DNA from: Limnohabitans sp. INBF002
Lineage (GTDB): Bacteria; Pseudomonadota; Gammaproteobacteria; Burkholderiales; Burkholderiaceae_C
Direction of reading: 5' to 3'
Assembly: GCF_027924905.1 (NCBI RefSeq)
Contig: NZ_AP027055.1
Coordinates: 930,001 to 994,000, forward strand
Length of the DNA: 64,000 nt
Numbering within the stretch: position 1 is the first letter of the stretch; the number at the start of each line of letters is the position of its first letter. Shown here piece by piece: positions 1 through 7,670 of this stretch. The notes beneath the pieces were generated by a model, which was given only the letters and a program-made list of their open reading frames with translations, made no database searches and was not told the DNA's origin. The position numbers and the translations under genes are program-made.

Positions 1-1709
1 GGTTGTTGTTGTCCGACGGTTTTGTGGGCGATGGTCAGCACCCCGGTGGTTTGGCTTATTTGTTGGGTTGGACGGGCGGCTTTTGCATCTTGGGTTTTCT
101 ATTCGCAGCCAAGCTCAACCGCTCGCAATCGATCACCATTCCTGAATTTCTAGGTCGCCGCTTCAACAGCGATGCTGTGCGCTGGTTGGCCGCTTGGGGG
201 GCTATTTTGTGTTCCAGCATTTACCTGGTGGCACAAATTTACGGCATTGGCTTGGTAGCCTCGATGTTGTCTGGTTTGACGTTTGAGCTCGGCGTGTTCT
301 TGGCTTTGGGGGGCGTGCTCTTGTGCTCGTTCTTAGGCGGCATGCGCGCCGTGACGTGGACCCAAGGTGTGCAGTGCGTGGTGATCGTTGTCTCGATGGT
401 CGTGTTGAGCATGGCGGTGTCGTTCAAAACACAAGGCCATCCATTTGTCACGATTGCAGCGGCGCAGTCGCTGCCGCAAATTCAAGCGCGCGCTAAACAA
501 ATTGAAGCGGATCCCGCCGAGCAATCCACACGTGAAGTGATCAGCCTGCGCATGAGTAACTTGGACGCGAAGATTGCCGATCCCGTCAACGCACGTGAAA
601 TCGAACGTCAAACAGTGATGCGCCAAGTGGCGAGGGCGAAGGCTGACAATGCGCCGCTGCGTGAAATACAACGCTTAGAAGCGAACTCCGCATGGCGTGA
701 ACCCACCGTGGACCGCTTGGTGGGGGCTTGGCAGGCCGAACGAGAGGTGTTTGAGCAAGCCATCAGTCGACCTGTAGGCTTTCAGGCGCCTTATTTGGCG
801 GGATGGAACCAAGGGTGGTTCAACAGCCTCGCCTTGGTTTTTTGCTTGATGCTGGGGTCCGCTGCGTTGCCTCATGTGTTGGTGCGCTCCTTCACCACGG
901 CAACGCCAGCAGAAGCGCAACGCTCCATCGTTTGGGCGTTGTTCTTCATCGTGATCGTGTACTTGTGCGCTTCTGCCTTGGCCGTCTTGCTGAAATCATT
1001 CGTGTTGAACGAGTTGGTCGGTGCGCATTTAGACCAGCTTCCCGATTGGGCGGACCGTTTGAAATTGCGAAAGCTGGCGCTTTTGAGCATTCAGGATCAC
1101 AACCAAGATGGCATCGTGCAGTTTGCAGACATTCGCTTGTTCAATGACTACTTGGTGCTGGGCGTGCCTGAGATGACGCACATTTCATCGGTGTTCACAG
1201 GCTTGCTCGCAGCAGGGGCCTTGGCCGCTGCCTTGTCGACAGCGGATGGGTTGCTGTTGACCATTTCGAACGCCTTGGCGCAAGACTTGTATTTTCAGAC
1301 GGCGGACCCACACGCGCCACCACTGCGACGTGTCATGTTGTCGAAAATTTTGCTGATGGTTGTGGCTTTGATAGCAGCCTGGTTTGCCACGAACCGTCCT
1401 GTGAGCATTTTGTTTTGGGTGACTTGTGCTTTTTCTTTGGCTGCTTCCACTTTTTTCCCTGTGCTGCTGCTGGGGCTTTACTGGCGTGGCATGACGCGTT
1501 TAGGCGCCATTGCTGCGATGGTGTCGGGTTTGGCGGTGAGTCTATACTACATCGCTTCTAACCACCCATGGGTGCAGATGCGTCTTCAATTGCAAGCGGT
1601 CAATACCTTGTGGTGGGATTTGGACCCAGTTTGCTCAGGCGTTTTTGGCGTTCCGGTGGGGCTGTGCTTTGGCATTTTGGTGAGCCAGTTTTGCCGCGAT
1701 AAAAATTGA
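1..1709 (+). CDS. Sodium:solute symporter (SSS family, ActP/VC_2705-like), 5' truncated by window edge
   Basis: This is an inner-membrane cation/solute symporter. It probably takes up a small carboxylate such as acetate, but the substrate is inferred from family resemblance only. The frame is open to the window edge, so the true start lies upstream. About 568 residues are visible and contain many hydrophobic helices with the sodium-symporter-like segment GALAAALSTADGLLL. A hydrophilic, charged, helix-prone insertion lies at visible residues about 150-260. A second insertion at residues 365-376 (DHNQDGIVQFAD) looks like an EF-hand calcium loop. Insertions between transmembrane helices are, to my memory, usual in the VC_2705 branch. 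The stop lies just before the promoter of the ribosomal protein operon. Confidence 0.85.
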   Translation, partial: LLLSDGFVGDGQHPGGLAYLLGWTGGFCILGFLFAAKLNRSQSITIPEFLGRRFNSDAVRWLAAWGAILCSSIYLVAQIYGIGLVASMLSGLTFELGVFLALGGVLLCSFLGGMRAVTWTQGVQCVVIVVSMVVLSMAVSFKTQGHPFVTIAAAQSLPQIQARAKQIEADPAEQSTREVISLRMSNLDAKIADPVNAREIERQTVMRQVARAKADNAPLREIQRLEANSAWREPTVDRLVGAWQAEREVFEQAISRPVGFQAPYLAGWNQGWFNSLALVFCLMLGSAALPHVLVRSFTTATPAEAQRSIVWALFFIVIVYLCASALAVLLKSFVLNELVGAHLDQLPDWADRLKLRKLALLSIQDHNQDGIVQFADIRLFNDYLVLGVPEMTHISSVFTGLLAAGALAAALSTADGLLLTISNALAQDLYFQTADPHAPPLRRVMLSKILLMVVALIAAWFATNRPVSILFWVTCAFSLAASTFFPVLLLGLYWRGMTRLGAIAAMVSGLAVSLYYIASNHPWVQMRLQLQAVNTLWWDLDPVCSGVFGVPVGLCFGILVSQFCRDKN

Positions 1710-1710
1710 C

Positions 1711-1716
1711 TATAAT
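1711..1716 (+). promoter_or_regulatory. Probable -10 box of the rpsF operon
   Basis: A perfect TATAAT directly follows the symporter stop codon, 67 bases before the rpsF start. The TTTTGC-like -35 region at 1689-1694 is weak. The start of transcription would be near 1723. Confidence 0.6.
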
Positions 1717-1730
1717 CGTGGGCTTTTCCC

Positions 1731-1762
1731 TTGCTGCCCGCGTCAGACGCCGTAGGCAGCTT
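1731..1762 (+). promoter_or_regulatory. Candidate S6:S18-binding leader RNA motif (rpsF autoregulation)
   Basis: GCTGCC (1733-1738) pairs with GGCAGC (1755-1760). They enclose a short GCG/CGC hairpin followed by an unpaired CCGTA (1750-1754). A stem interrupted by a bulged CCG next to UA is the published hallmark of the rpsF leader element that mimics the 16S rRNA site of the S6-S18 pair. Both proteins are encoded in the operon that follows. The assignment is by eye and has not been tested with a covariance model. Confidence 0.6.
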
Positions 1763-1782
1763 CACATCCACAAGGAGTGTCC

Positions 1783-2148
1783 ATGCGTCATTACGAAATC
1801 ATTTTGTTGATCCATCCGGATCAAAGCGAACAAGTTCCAGCCATGCTGGAGCGTTACAAAGGCATGATCACCGCAGGTGGTGGTGCTATTCATCGTACGG
1901 AAGACTGGGGTCGCCGCCAGTTGGCCTACATGATCAACAAGCTTGCCAAAGCTCACTACATTTGCTTGAACATCGAAGCTAGCCAAGCTGTGATGTCTGA
2001 ACTCGAACACGCGTTCAAGTTCAACGATGCTGTGTTGCGCCACATGACTGTCTTGCGTAAGAAGGCCGACACCGCGCCTTCCATCATGATGAAGACAGTT
2101 GAGCGCGAAGAAGCTCGCAAGAACCAGCAAGCTGAGTTCGCGGGCTAA
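1783..2148 (+). CDS. rpsF: Small ribosomal subunit protein bS6
   Basis: S6 binds 16S rRNA together with S18 in the 30S platform. The 121-residue product begins [14 protein letters not shown] and carries the typical S6 ferredoxin-like fold segments ([27 protein letters not shown]). The ATG at 1783 is chosen because AAGGAG at 1772-1777 sits at the right distance; an in-frame GTG at 1777 overlaps that ribosome-binding site and is unlikely to be used. It is the first gene of rpsF-priB-rpsR-rplI, 20 bases before priB, and is probably controlled by the leader motif at 1731-1762. Confidence 0.97.
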   Translation: MRHYEIILLIHPDQSEQVPAMLERYKGMITAGGGAIHRTEDWGRRQLAYMINKLAKAHYICLNIEASQAVMSELEHAFKFNDAVLRHMTVLRKKADTAPSIMMKTVEREEARKNQQAEFAG

Positions 2149-2168
2149 TTGCTGACTTACTACAAGGT

Positions 2169-2459
2169 TTGAACCACGTTGTTTTGAATGCTTGTGTTGT
2201 GGAGGCTTCGGCCCTGCGATACACCCCAGCCGGTTTACCCGCCATTGATCTAAGCCTCGAACACGAGTCTGACATTCAAGAAGCAGGGCAAAAGCGACAA
2301 GTCAAAGCAACCGTCAAAACAGTCGCCTTGGGATCTTTGGCTGAGCGTCTCGCTCAACTTCCCCTCGGTAGCCTTTGGCAGTTCAGTGGCTTTTTAGCCT
2401 CACCTCGTAACAGCAAAAACGTCGTTTTTCATATTCAAGATTTTCAGCAAATTTCATAG
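2169..2459 (+). CDS. priB: Primosomal replication protein N (PriB)
   Basis: PriB is a small OB-fold single-strand DNA-binding protein that helps PriA reload the replisome at stalled forks. The 96-residue product (MNHVVLNACVVEASALRYTP) has the PriB pattern of a central LEHES segment and a C-terminal strand VVFHIQDFQ. It begins with TTG at 2169, preceded by AAGG at 2164-2167; no in-frame ATG gives a sensible N-terminus. Its position between rpsF and rpsR is the normal one for proteobacteria and supports the call. The TTG start suggests modest translation compared with the ribosomal genes on either side. Confidence 0.9.
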   Translation: MNHVVLNACVVEASALRYTPAGLPAIDLSLEHESDIQEAGQKRQVKATVKTVALGSLAERLAQLPLGSLWQFSGFLASPRNSKNVVFHIQDFQQIS

Positions 2460-2471
2460 GAGGCCCAGATC

Positions 2472-2753
2472 ATGGCCACATTCAAGAAATTCAACAAAGA
2501 CAAGCGCCCAAAGCGCAACACGCAATCATTGCTTTTCAAGCGCAAGCGCTTCTGCCGCTTCACCGTCACTGGCGTTGAAGAAATCGACTACAAAGACGTC
2601 GACACATTGCGTGACTTCATTGCCGAAAACGGCAAGATCATTCCCGCACGCCTGACTGGCACACGCGCTATTTATCAACGTCAGCTGAACACTGCCATCA
2701 AGCGCGCACGCTTCTTGGCCTTGGTGCCATACAGCGACCAGCACAAGATCTAA
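2472..2753 (+). CDS. rpsR: Small ribosomal subunit protein bS18
   Basis: S18 pairs with S6 on the 30S platform. The 93-residue basic protein has the conserved core [20 protein letters not shown] and the tail [20 protein letters not shown]. The ribosome-binding site GGAGG at 2460-2464 lies close to the ATG, and the gene follows priB by 12 bases. Length and sequence are ordinary for a betaproteobacterium. Co-translation with S6 fits the leader-based feedback proposed for this operon. Confidence 0.97.
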   Translation: MATFKKFNKDKRPKRNTQSLLFKRKRFCRFTVTGVEEIDYKDVDTLRDFIAENGKIIPARLTGTRAIYQRQLNTAIKRARFLALVPYSDQHKI

Positions 2754-2764
2754 GGAGACCGACC

Positions 2765-3217
2765 ATGCAAATTATTCTGCTCGACAAGGTCGTGAACCTC
2801 GGCAACCTCGGCGAAATCGTCCGTGTGAAAGATGGTTACGCCCGTAACTTTTTGATCCCATCAGGCCGTGCACGTCGCGCCACTGAGACAGCGATCAAAG
2901 AATTCGAAGTTCGCCGCGCTGAACTCGAAAAAACTGCTGCTGAAAAATTGGCTGCTGCACAAGCTCAAGGCGAGAAGTTGACTGGCAAAGTCATCAAGCT
3001 CAGCCAAAAAGCGGGTGTGGACGGTCGTTTGTTCGGCTCTGTGACCAACCACGACATCGCTGAAGCGTTGACGAAAGAAGGTTTCCCAGTAGCGAAAGCT
3101 CAAATCCGCATGCCTCATGGCCCGATCAAAACAGTCAGCGAAAGCGCTGTTGGCGTGGCATTGCACACGGACGTGATTGTTGAAATCACTGTCAACGTGC
3201 AAGGCGAGACTGCTTAA
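2765..3217 (+). CDS. rplI: Large ribosomal subunit protein bL9
   Basis: L9 binds 23S rRNA near the L1 stalk and influences reading-frame maintenance. The 150-residue protein shows the expected layout: an N-terminal globular domain ([24 protein letters not shown]), a long charged helix at residues about 45-75, and a C-terminal domain with [19 protein letters not shown] lies 8-13 bases before the ATG. It is the last gene of the operon and is followed 15 bases later by a strong intrinsic terminator. Confidence 0.97.
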   Translation: MQIILLDKVVNLGNLGEIVRVKDGYARNFLIPSGRARRATETAIKEFEVRRAELEKTAAEKLAAAQAQGEKLTGKVIKLSQKAGVDGRLFGSVTNHDIAEALTKEGFPVAKAQIRMPHGPIKTVSESAVGVALHTDVIVEITVNVQGETA

Positions 3218-3232
3218 GTTTCCCCGCACCTG

Positions 3233-3261
3233 AAAAGCCGCTCTTCGGAGCGGCTTTTTTA
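3233..3261 (+). terminator. Intrinsic terminator of the rpsF-rplI operon
   Basis: An AAAAGCCGCTC stem pairs with GAGCGGCTTTT around a TTCG tetraloop and runs into a T-tract. Confidence 0.92.
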
Positions 3262-3295
3262 TTTGTTCTTTGCATTTCCCCAGCTAACCCACCTC

Positions 3296-3316
3296 TTATC
3301 CACAGAGTTATCCCAA
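3296..3316 (+). promoter_or_regulatory. Consensus DnaA box plus degenerate second box upstream of dnaB
   Basis: TTATCCACA at 3296-3304 matches the strong DnaA-box consensus exactly. A second TTATCCCAA follows at 3308-3316, 12 bases later, and differs at two positions. The pair lies 47-67 bases before the dnaB start, where bound DnaA could affect transcription. Function is inferred. Confidence 0.6.
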
Positions 3317-3362
3317 GCGTTTGGCGCCTCTGGGCTTAGGATGTGTGTTTTACAGGATCACC

Positions 3363-4775
3363 ATGTCAGCCGCTACTACCAGCTTTGATGAGAGCTTCTC
3401 TCACGACCAGCAAATTGCACAACTGCGCATTCCTCCGCACTCCATCGAGGCCGAGTCCAGCGTATTGGGCGGCTTGCTGCTGGACAACGGCGCGTGGGAT
3501 CGCGTGGGGGATTTGTTGGTGGACGGTGACTTCTACCGTTACGAACACAAACAGGTGTACGCCGCCATTGGCGCATTGGTGAACACCAGCCGTCCGGCTG
3601 ACGTGATCACGGTCTACGAGCATTTGCAAGCACTTGGCAAGGCCGAAGAAATCGGTGGCTTGGGCTACCTCAATGCCTTGGCCCAATATGTGCCAAGCGC
3701 GAGCAACATTCGTCGCTATGCCGAAATCGTGCGCGAACGCTCGATTCTGCGCAAGTTGGTGACAGCCAGCGACGAAATCGCCACCAACGCCTTCAACACA
3801 CAGGGCAGGGCAGTCGCCCAGATCTTGGACGAAGCTGAGCAAAAAATCTTCAACATCGGTGAAGAAGGCTCACGCATGAAGCAGGGTTTCCAAGCCATGC
3901 CGCAGTTGGTGGTGGACTTGCTCGACCGCGTGCAAGAAATGGCGGACAACCAAAACGACATCACCGGCGTGCCCACAGGCTTTATCGACTTTGACCGCAT
4001 GACCTCAGGCTTGCAGCCGGGTGACTTGATTGTGTTGGCGGCGCGTCCTTCCATGGGTAAAACGGCGCTGGCGATCAACATTGCCGAGCACGTGGCTTTG
4101 AACGAAGGTCTGCCTGTCGCTGTGTTCTCGATGGAGATGGGCGCTTCGCAACTGGCGGTTCGTATCGTGGGTTCGATTGGTCGTGTGGACCAAGGTCATT
4201 TGCGTACGGGCAAGCTGAGCGATGACGAATGGCCGCGTTTGACCGAAGCCATTGAGAAGCTGCGCAATGTGTCGCTGCACATCGACGAAACGCCGGGCTT
4301 GACCCCCAGTGAGTTGCGTGCCAACGCCCGTCGTTTGTCGCGTCAGTGCGGCAAGCTCGGCCTCATCGTGGTCGACTATTTGCAGCTCATGAGCGGCTCA
4401 AGCAGCAGCGGTGGCGACAACCGTGCTACCGAGATTGGCGAGATTTCGCGGGGTTTGAAAATGCTGGCCAAAGAGCTGCAATGCCCGGTCATTGCCTTGT
4501 CTCAGCTCAACCGAAGCGTGGAACAACGCACTGACAAGCGCCCCATGATGAGTGACTTGCGAGAGTCCGGCGCTATTGAGCAGGACGCGGACGTGATCAT
4601 GTTCATTTACCGCGATGACTACTACAACAAAGAGTCCAAAGAGCCGGGCGTGGCCGAGGTCATCATCGGCAAGCAGCGTAACGGCCCCACTGGGACCGTC
4701 AAGCTGGCCTTCTTGAAACCACTCACCAAGTTCGAAAGCTTGGCCAGTGGCTACAGCAGTGGCGGCGACTATTAA
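3363..4775 (+). CDS. dnaB: Replicative DNA helicase DnaB
   Basis: DnaB is the hexameric 5'-3' helicase that unwinds the replication fork. From the ATG at 3363 the product has 470 residues, the normal size. It has an N-terminal DnaB domain (residues about 20-125, starting LRIPPHSIEAESSVLGGLLL) and a RecA-like domain with Walker A ARPSMGKT at 227-234 and the DYLQLM segment near 340. A longer reading from 3321 adds 14 residues unlike DnaB and overlaps the promoter region, so it is rejected. No intein is present. The DnaA boxes just upstream suggest a link to initiation control. It converges on phoH with only 13 bases between stops. Confidence 0.97.
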   Translation: MSAATTSFDESFSHDQQIAQLRIPPHSIEAESSVLGGLLLDNGAWDRVGDLLVDGDFYRYEHKQVYAAIGALVNTSRPADVITVYEHLQALGKAEEIGGLGYLNALAQYVPSASNIRRYAEIVRERSILRKLVTASDEIATNAFNTQGRAVAQILDEAEQKIFNIGEEGSRMKQGFQAMPQLVVDLLDRVQEMADNQNDITGVPTGFIDFDRMTSGLQPGDLIVLAARPSMGKTALAINIAEHVALNEGLPVAVFSMEMGASQLAVRIVGSIGRVDQGHLRTGKLSDDEWPRLTEAIEKLRNVSLHIDETPGLTPSELRANARRLSRQCGKLGLIVVDYLQLMSGSSSSGGDNRATEIGEISRGLKMLAKELQCPVIALSQLNRSVEQRTDKRPMMSDLRESGAIEQDADVIMFIYRDDYYNKESKEPGVAEVIIGKQRNGPTGTVKLAFLKPLTKFESLASGYSSGGDY

Positions 4776-4788
4776 CGCTGGCTAGGCG

Positions 4789-6435
4789 TCAAAGCACTTC
4801 GCTGGCAAAGTCAGCGAGTCGCGAGCGCTCGCCACGGGCCAAGGTGATGTGGCCGCCATGTGGCCAGCCTTTGAAGCGGTCCACCGCGTACGTCAAGCCA
4901 GATGAGCCTTCGGTGAGGTAGGGCGTGTCAATCTGTGCCAAGTTTCCCATGCACACAATCTTGGTGCCGGGGCCCGCGCGCGTGATGAGTGTTTTCATTT
5001 GCTTGGGCGTCAAGTTTTGCGCTTCATCAATGATGAGGTACTTGTTCAAAAAAGTACGTCCGCGCATGAAGTTCAGGCTCTTGATCTTGATGCGGCTACG
5101 AATTAAATCATTCGTGGCAGCACGGCCCCATTCGCCAGCATTGGTTTCAGTTTTTGCCAACACTTCGAGGTTGTCGTCCAATGCGCCCATCCACGGACCC
5201 ATTTTTTCTTCTTCTGTGCCTGGCAAGAAGCCAATGTCTTCGCCCACGCTCACAGTGGCGCGGGTCATGATGATTTCGGTGTAACGGCGGTCGTCCAACA
5301 CTTGTGTGAGACCCGCGGCCAAAGCCATCAAGGTTTTACCGGTCCCTGCGGTGCCGGTCAGCGTGACAAAGTCAATCTCGGGATCTGTGAGCAAGTTCAT
5401 TGCGAAGTTTTGCTCGCGGTTGCGGGTGCTCACGCCCCACACGGCATTTTTGAGGTGCGTGAAGTCCTTGAGTGTTTTCAGCACCACGGTTTTGCCGCGA
5501 ATCTCAGTCACACGGGCATAGAGGCTAGGCTCACCCGCTGCTTCGTAATACACGAACTGGTTGATGTGCAAGTCGGGTACCAAGGGGCCACTCAAACGGT
5601 AATAAGTGTTGCTGCCGCTTTGCCAGCTCTCAACCGATTTGGCATGCTTGATCCAGAAGTCTTCTGGCAAAGCCATGGCGCCTGAATAGAGTAAGTCGCC
5701 GTCTTCAAGGGTTTTGTCGTTTTGGTAGTCTTCAGCAGCCAAGCCCAAGGCGCGGGCTTTGACGCGCATGTTGATGTCTTTGGAGACCAACACCACTTCA
5801 CGCGGTGCGTGCTTGATGCGAAGGGCTTCTACGACGCCCAAAATTTGGTTGTCGGCCTTGCCTTGCGGCAGGCTCGAGGGCAGTGTGAAATCGAGTGGCT
5901 CGGTTTGAAAGAACAAACGCCCGCCCACTTCGATGTGACCGGTGCCATCGAGCTTGATGCCTGTGATGATGTCAGCGTTGTGCGACGCGACCAACGCATC
6001 AAGGGAGCGGCTCGTTTGACGGGCATTGCGCGCCACTTCGGTCATGCCTTTTTTGTGACCATCCAACTCTTCCAGGACGATCATGGGCAAGAACACATCG
6101 TGTTCTTCAAAGCGGAACAAACACATGGGATCGTGCATCAACACGTTGGTGTCGAGCACAAACAGCTTTGTTGGCCCCGTGTGCTTGGCCTTTTTGGGGG
6201 CTGCCGTGCGTGCGGGTGCAGCTTTGCGTTCGCCTTTGTACGCGGGGATCGCCTCATGTTTTTGGGTCACTGCGGCTGATGCTTCGCGCGACTGGGGAGG
6301 CATGCGTTCTTCGGCGACGTGTTCCTCGTGTCGTGGCGCCGATTTGCGTGTGCTGCGCGATTTGGCGGGTGCCGTATCTAATCCCTCGGTGTTCAACAAG
6401 GCGGCGCGTTTGGCTGGGGCTGGAGGCAGTGGCAT
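4789..6435 (-). CDS. PIN domain-PhoH ATPase fusion protein
   Basis: The 548-residue protein joins an N-terminal PIN nuclease domain to a PhoH-type ATPase, as in YlaK and mycobacterial PhoH2 (RNA helicase/RNase activity is reported for PhoH2). Residues 1-88 are low-complexity and basic/proline-alanine-rich. The PIN domain begins FVLDTNVLMHDP with acidic positions D95, E122/E123, D195 and D220. The ATPase has Walker A GTAGTGKT at 361-368 and Walker B YLIIDEAQN at 466-474. The start ATG is at 6435. This is the long PIN-containing form, not the short PhoH of the ybeZ-ybeY operon. The cellular role here is unknown. Confidence 0.9.
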   Translation of the reverse strand: MPLPPAPAKRAALLNTEGLDTAPAKSRSTRKSAPRHEEHVAEERMPPQSREASAAVTQKHEAIPAYKGERKAAPARTAAPKKAKHTGPTKLFVLDTNVLMHDPMCLFRFEEHDVFLPMIVLEELDGHKKGMTEVARNARQTSRSLDALVASHNADIITGIKLDGTGHIEVGGRLFFQTEPLDFTLPSSLPQGKADNQILGVVEALRIKHAPREVVLVSKDINMRVKARALGLAAEDYQNDKTLEDGDLLYSGAMALPEDFWIKHAKSVESWQSGSNTYYRLSGPLVPDLHINQFVYYEAAGEPSLYARVTEIRGKTVVLKTLKDFTHLKNAVWGVSTRNREQNFAMNLLTDPEIDFVTLTGTAGTGKTLMALAAGLTQVLDDRRYTEIIMTRATVSVGEDIGFLPGTEEEKMGPWMGALDDNLEVLAKTETNAGEWGRAATNDLIRSRIKIKSLNFMRGRTFLNKYLIIDEAQNLTPKQMKTLITRAGPGTKIVCMGNLAQIDTPYLTEGSSGLTYAVDRFKGWPHGGHITLARGERSRLADFASEVL

Positions 6436-6473
6436 AGATGAAACTTAAAGAGTTGAAACGCAAAAGACGGACT

Positions 6474-6515
6474 TAAAAAGCGAAAAAGCCGCCTGGAGGC
6501 CAAGGCGGCTTTTCG
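6474..6515 (-). terminator. Intrinsic terminator after bcp (minus strand)
   Basis: The stem AAAAGCCGCC/GGCGGCTTTT (6484-6493 with 6504-6513) is followed on the minus strand by a T-rich tail. It lies between bcp and phoH and separates the two minus-strand units. Confidence 0.8.
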
Positions 6516-6590
6516 TTGGAAACGTGTTCGCTTCTGTCAATGTCATGGAGCCACTATAACCGAGCTCTGTGACACTTTATGTGGCTTGTT

Positions 6591-7070
6591 TCAGGCTGCA
6601 GCTTTCTTCAAGGCTTTGACAGCTTTCAATACTTCGTCCACATGGCCCGGTACTTTGAGCCCACGCCATTCTTCTTTGAGCAGGCCATCTGCACCTACCA
6701 AAAACGTGCTGCGCTCAATGCCTTTGACTTTTTTGCCGTACATGATTTTGTTTTTCACGACGCCAAACATGTGACACATTTTTTCTTCTGTGTCGGCAAT
6801 CAACTCAAACGGCAATTCGAGCTTGGTCTTGAACTCGTCGTGCGACTTCATGTTGTCGCGTGACACGCCAAATACCAAGGCACCCGCTTTGACAAAGTCT
6901 TTGTACTTGTCGCGGAACTGCATGGCTTCGGTGGTGCAGCCAGGGGTGTTGTCCTTTGGGTAAAAGTACAAGACCATCATTTGGCCTGTGTGCGAGTTGT
7001 TGGTAACCTTGATGCCGCCTGTTGCATTGGCTTCAAATTCGGGGAGGGGTTTGTTGACAACAATTGCCAT
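6591..7070 (-). CDS. bcp: Thioredoxin-dependent thiol peroxidase (BCP/PrxQ family)
   Basis: This peroxiredoxin reduces hydrogen peroxide and organic hydroperoxides in the cytoplasm. From the ATG at 7070 it has 159 residues, normal for the family. The peroxidatic cysteine is C45 in NTPGCTTEAM. The resolving cysteine that E. coli Bcp has five residues later is methionine here; the only other cysteine is C99 (EEKMCHMF), so resolution must use C99 or an external thiol. An in-frame TTG nine bases upstream is possible, but MAIVVNKPLPEF is the usual type of N-terminus. It is monocistronic between two hairpins. Confidence 0.93.
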   Translation of the reverse strand: MAIVVNKPLPEFEANATGGIKVTNNSHTGQMMVLYFYPKDNTPGCTTEAMQFRDKYKDFVKAGALVFGVSRDNMKSHDEFKTKLELPFELIADTEEKMCHMFGVVKNKIMYGKKVKGIERSTFLVGADGLLKEEWRGLKVPGHVDEVLKAVKALKKAAA

Positions 7071-7100
7071 AGCGCTCAATCAGGTGTGACAGTGAAGACA

Positions 7101-7142
7101 GCCGGATGAAGGAGGCGACTGTCGAGACAGCCTCCTTCCGGC
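7101..7142. repeat. Long imperfect inverted repeat between bcp and the Mth938-type gene
   Basis: GAAGGAGGC (7108-7116) pairs with GCCTCCTTC (7130-7138), extended by an outer GCCG/CGGC pair, with TGTC-GA-GACA forming an apical stem. There is no T-run on either side, so it is not a standard terminator. It may be an mRNA processing or stabilising hairpin or a dispersed repeat; its role is unknown. Confidence 0.6.
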
Positions 7143-7219
7143 AACCCGCTATTTTAACTTAGAAACCTCGTCTCGATGCGGTTCTTCATGCAGCCATCGT
7201 TGCAAAGCGAAGCGTGTTC

Positions 7220-7606
7220 TTAATCATTACTTGTGACGCTTTCGATGAGCAGCGCTGCAGCAACCTTGCGGCCTTCACCGGCCAAGATGTTGTAGGTGCG
7301 GCACGCGGCCTGTGTGTCCATGGTCTCTAGGCCCACACGGCGTTGCATCAGACCCACTTGCCATTCGGGCCTAGGGAAGCGCAAACGTTCGCCGCTGCCG
7401 AAGATGACCAACTCAACGTCTAACTCAGCCAGTTGTGCAAAGTGTTGTGGGCCCAAATCTTCAAAATTTTGGCAATGCCAGTCAAGGCGTACGCCTTCAG
7501 AGGTGATCAGCACACTGTGCGTGATTTTTTCGCCTTGGATGGCCACCCATCCTGGGCCATAAGCCGTGACGGACTGGGTCTCGATGCGATCGGGTTGTAA
7601 TTTCAT
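7220..7606 (-). CDS. Mth938-like domain protein (DUF498 family)
   Basis: This is a 128-residue protein of the Mth938/NDUFAF3-like family, whose bacterial members have no settled function. The sequence runs from MKLQPDRIETQSVTAYG through the conserved VELVIFGSGERLRFP segment to a C-terminal TMDTQAACRTYNILAGEGR region with the family's typical M-T-x-A-C-x-T-Y-N pattern. The ATG at 7606 is chosen because family members start shortly before the QSVTAYGPGW strand; longer readings run into the alaA promoter. It is divergent from alaA, with 64 bases between the two starts. Confidence 0.8.
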   Translation of the reverse strand: MKLQPDRIETQSVTAYGPGWVAIQGEKITHSVLITSEGVRLDWHCQNFEDLGPQHFAQLAELDVELVIFGSGERLRFPRPEWQVGLMQRRVGLETMDTQAACRTYNILAGEGRKVAAALLIESVTSND

Positions 7607-7670
7607 AAATGCCTTGAGATCTGTGGTCAAATTATAGGTTTCACCCCGTAAAAGAGCCCTCGGAGGGACT

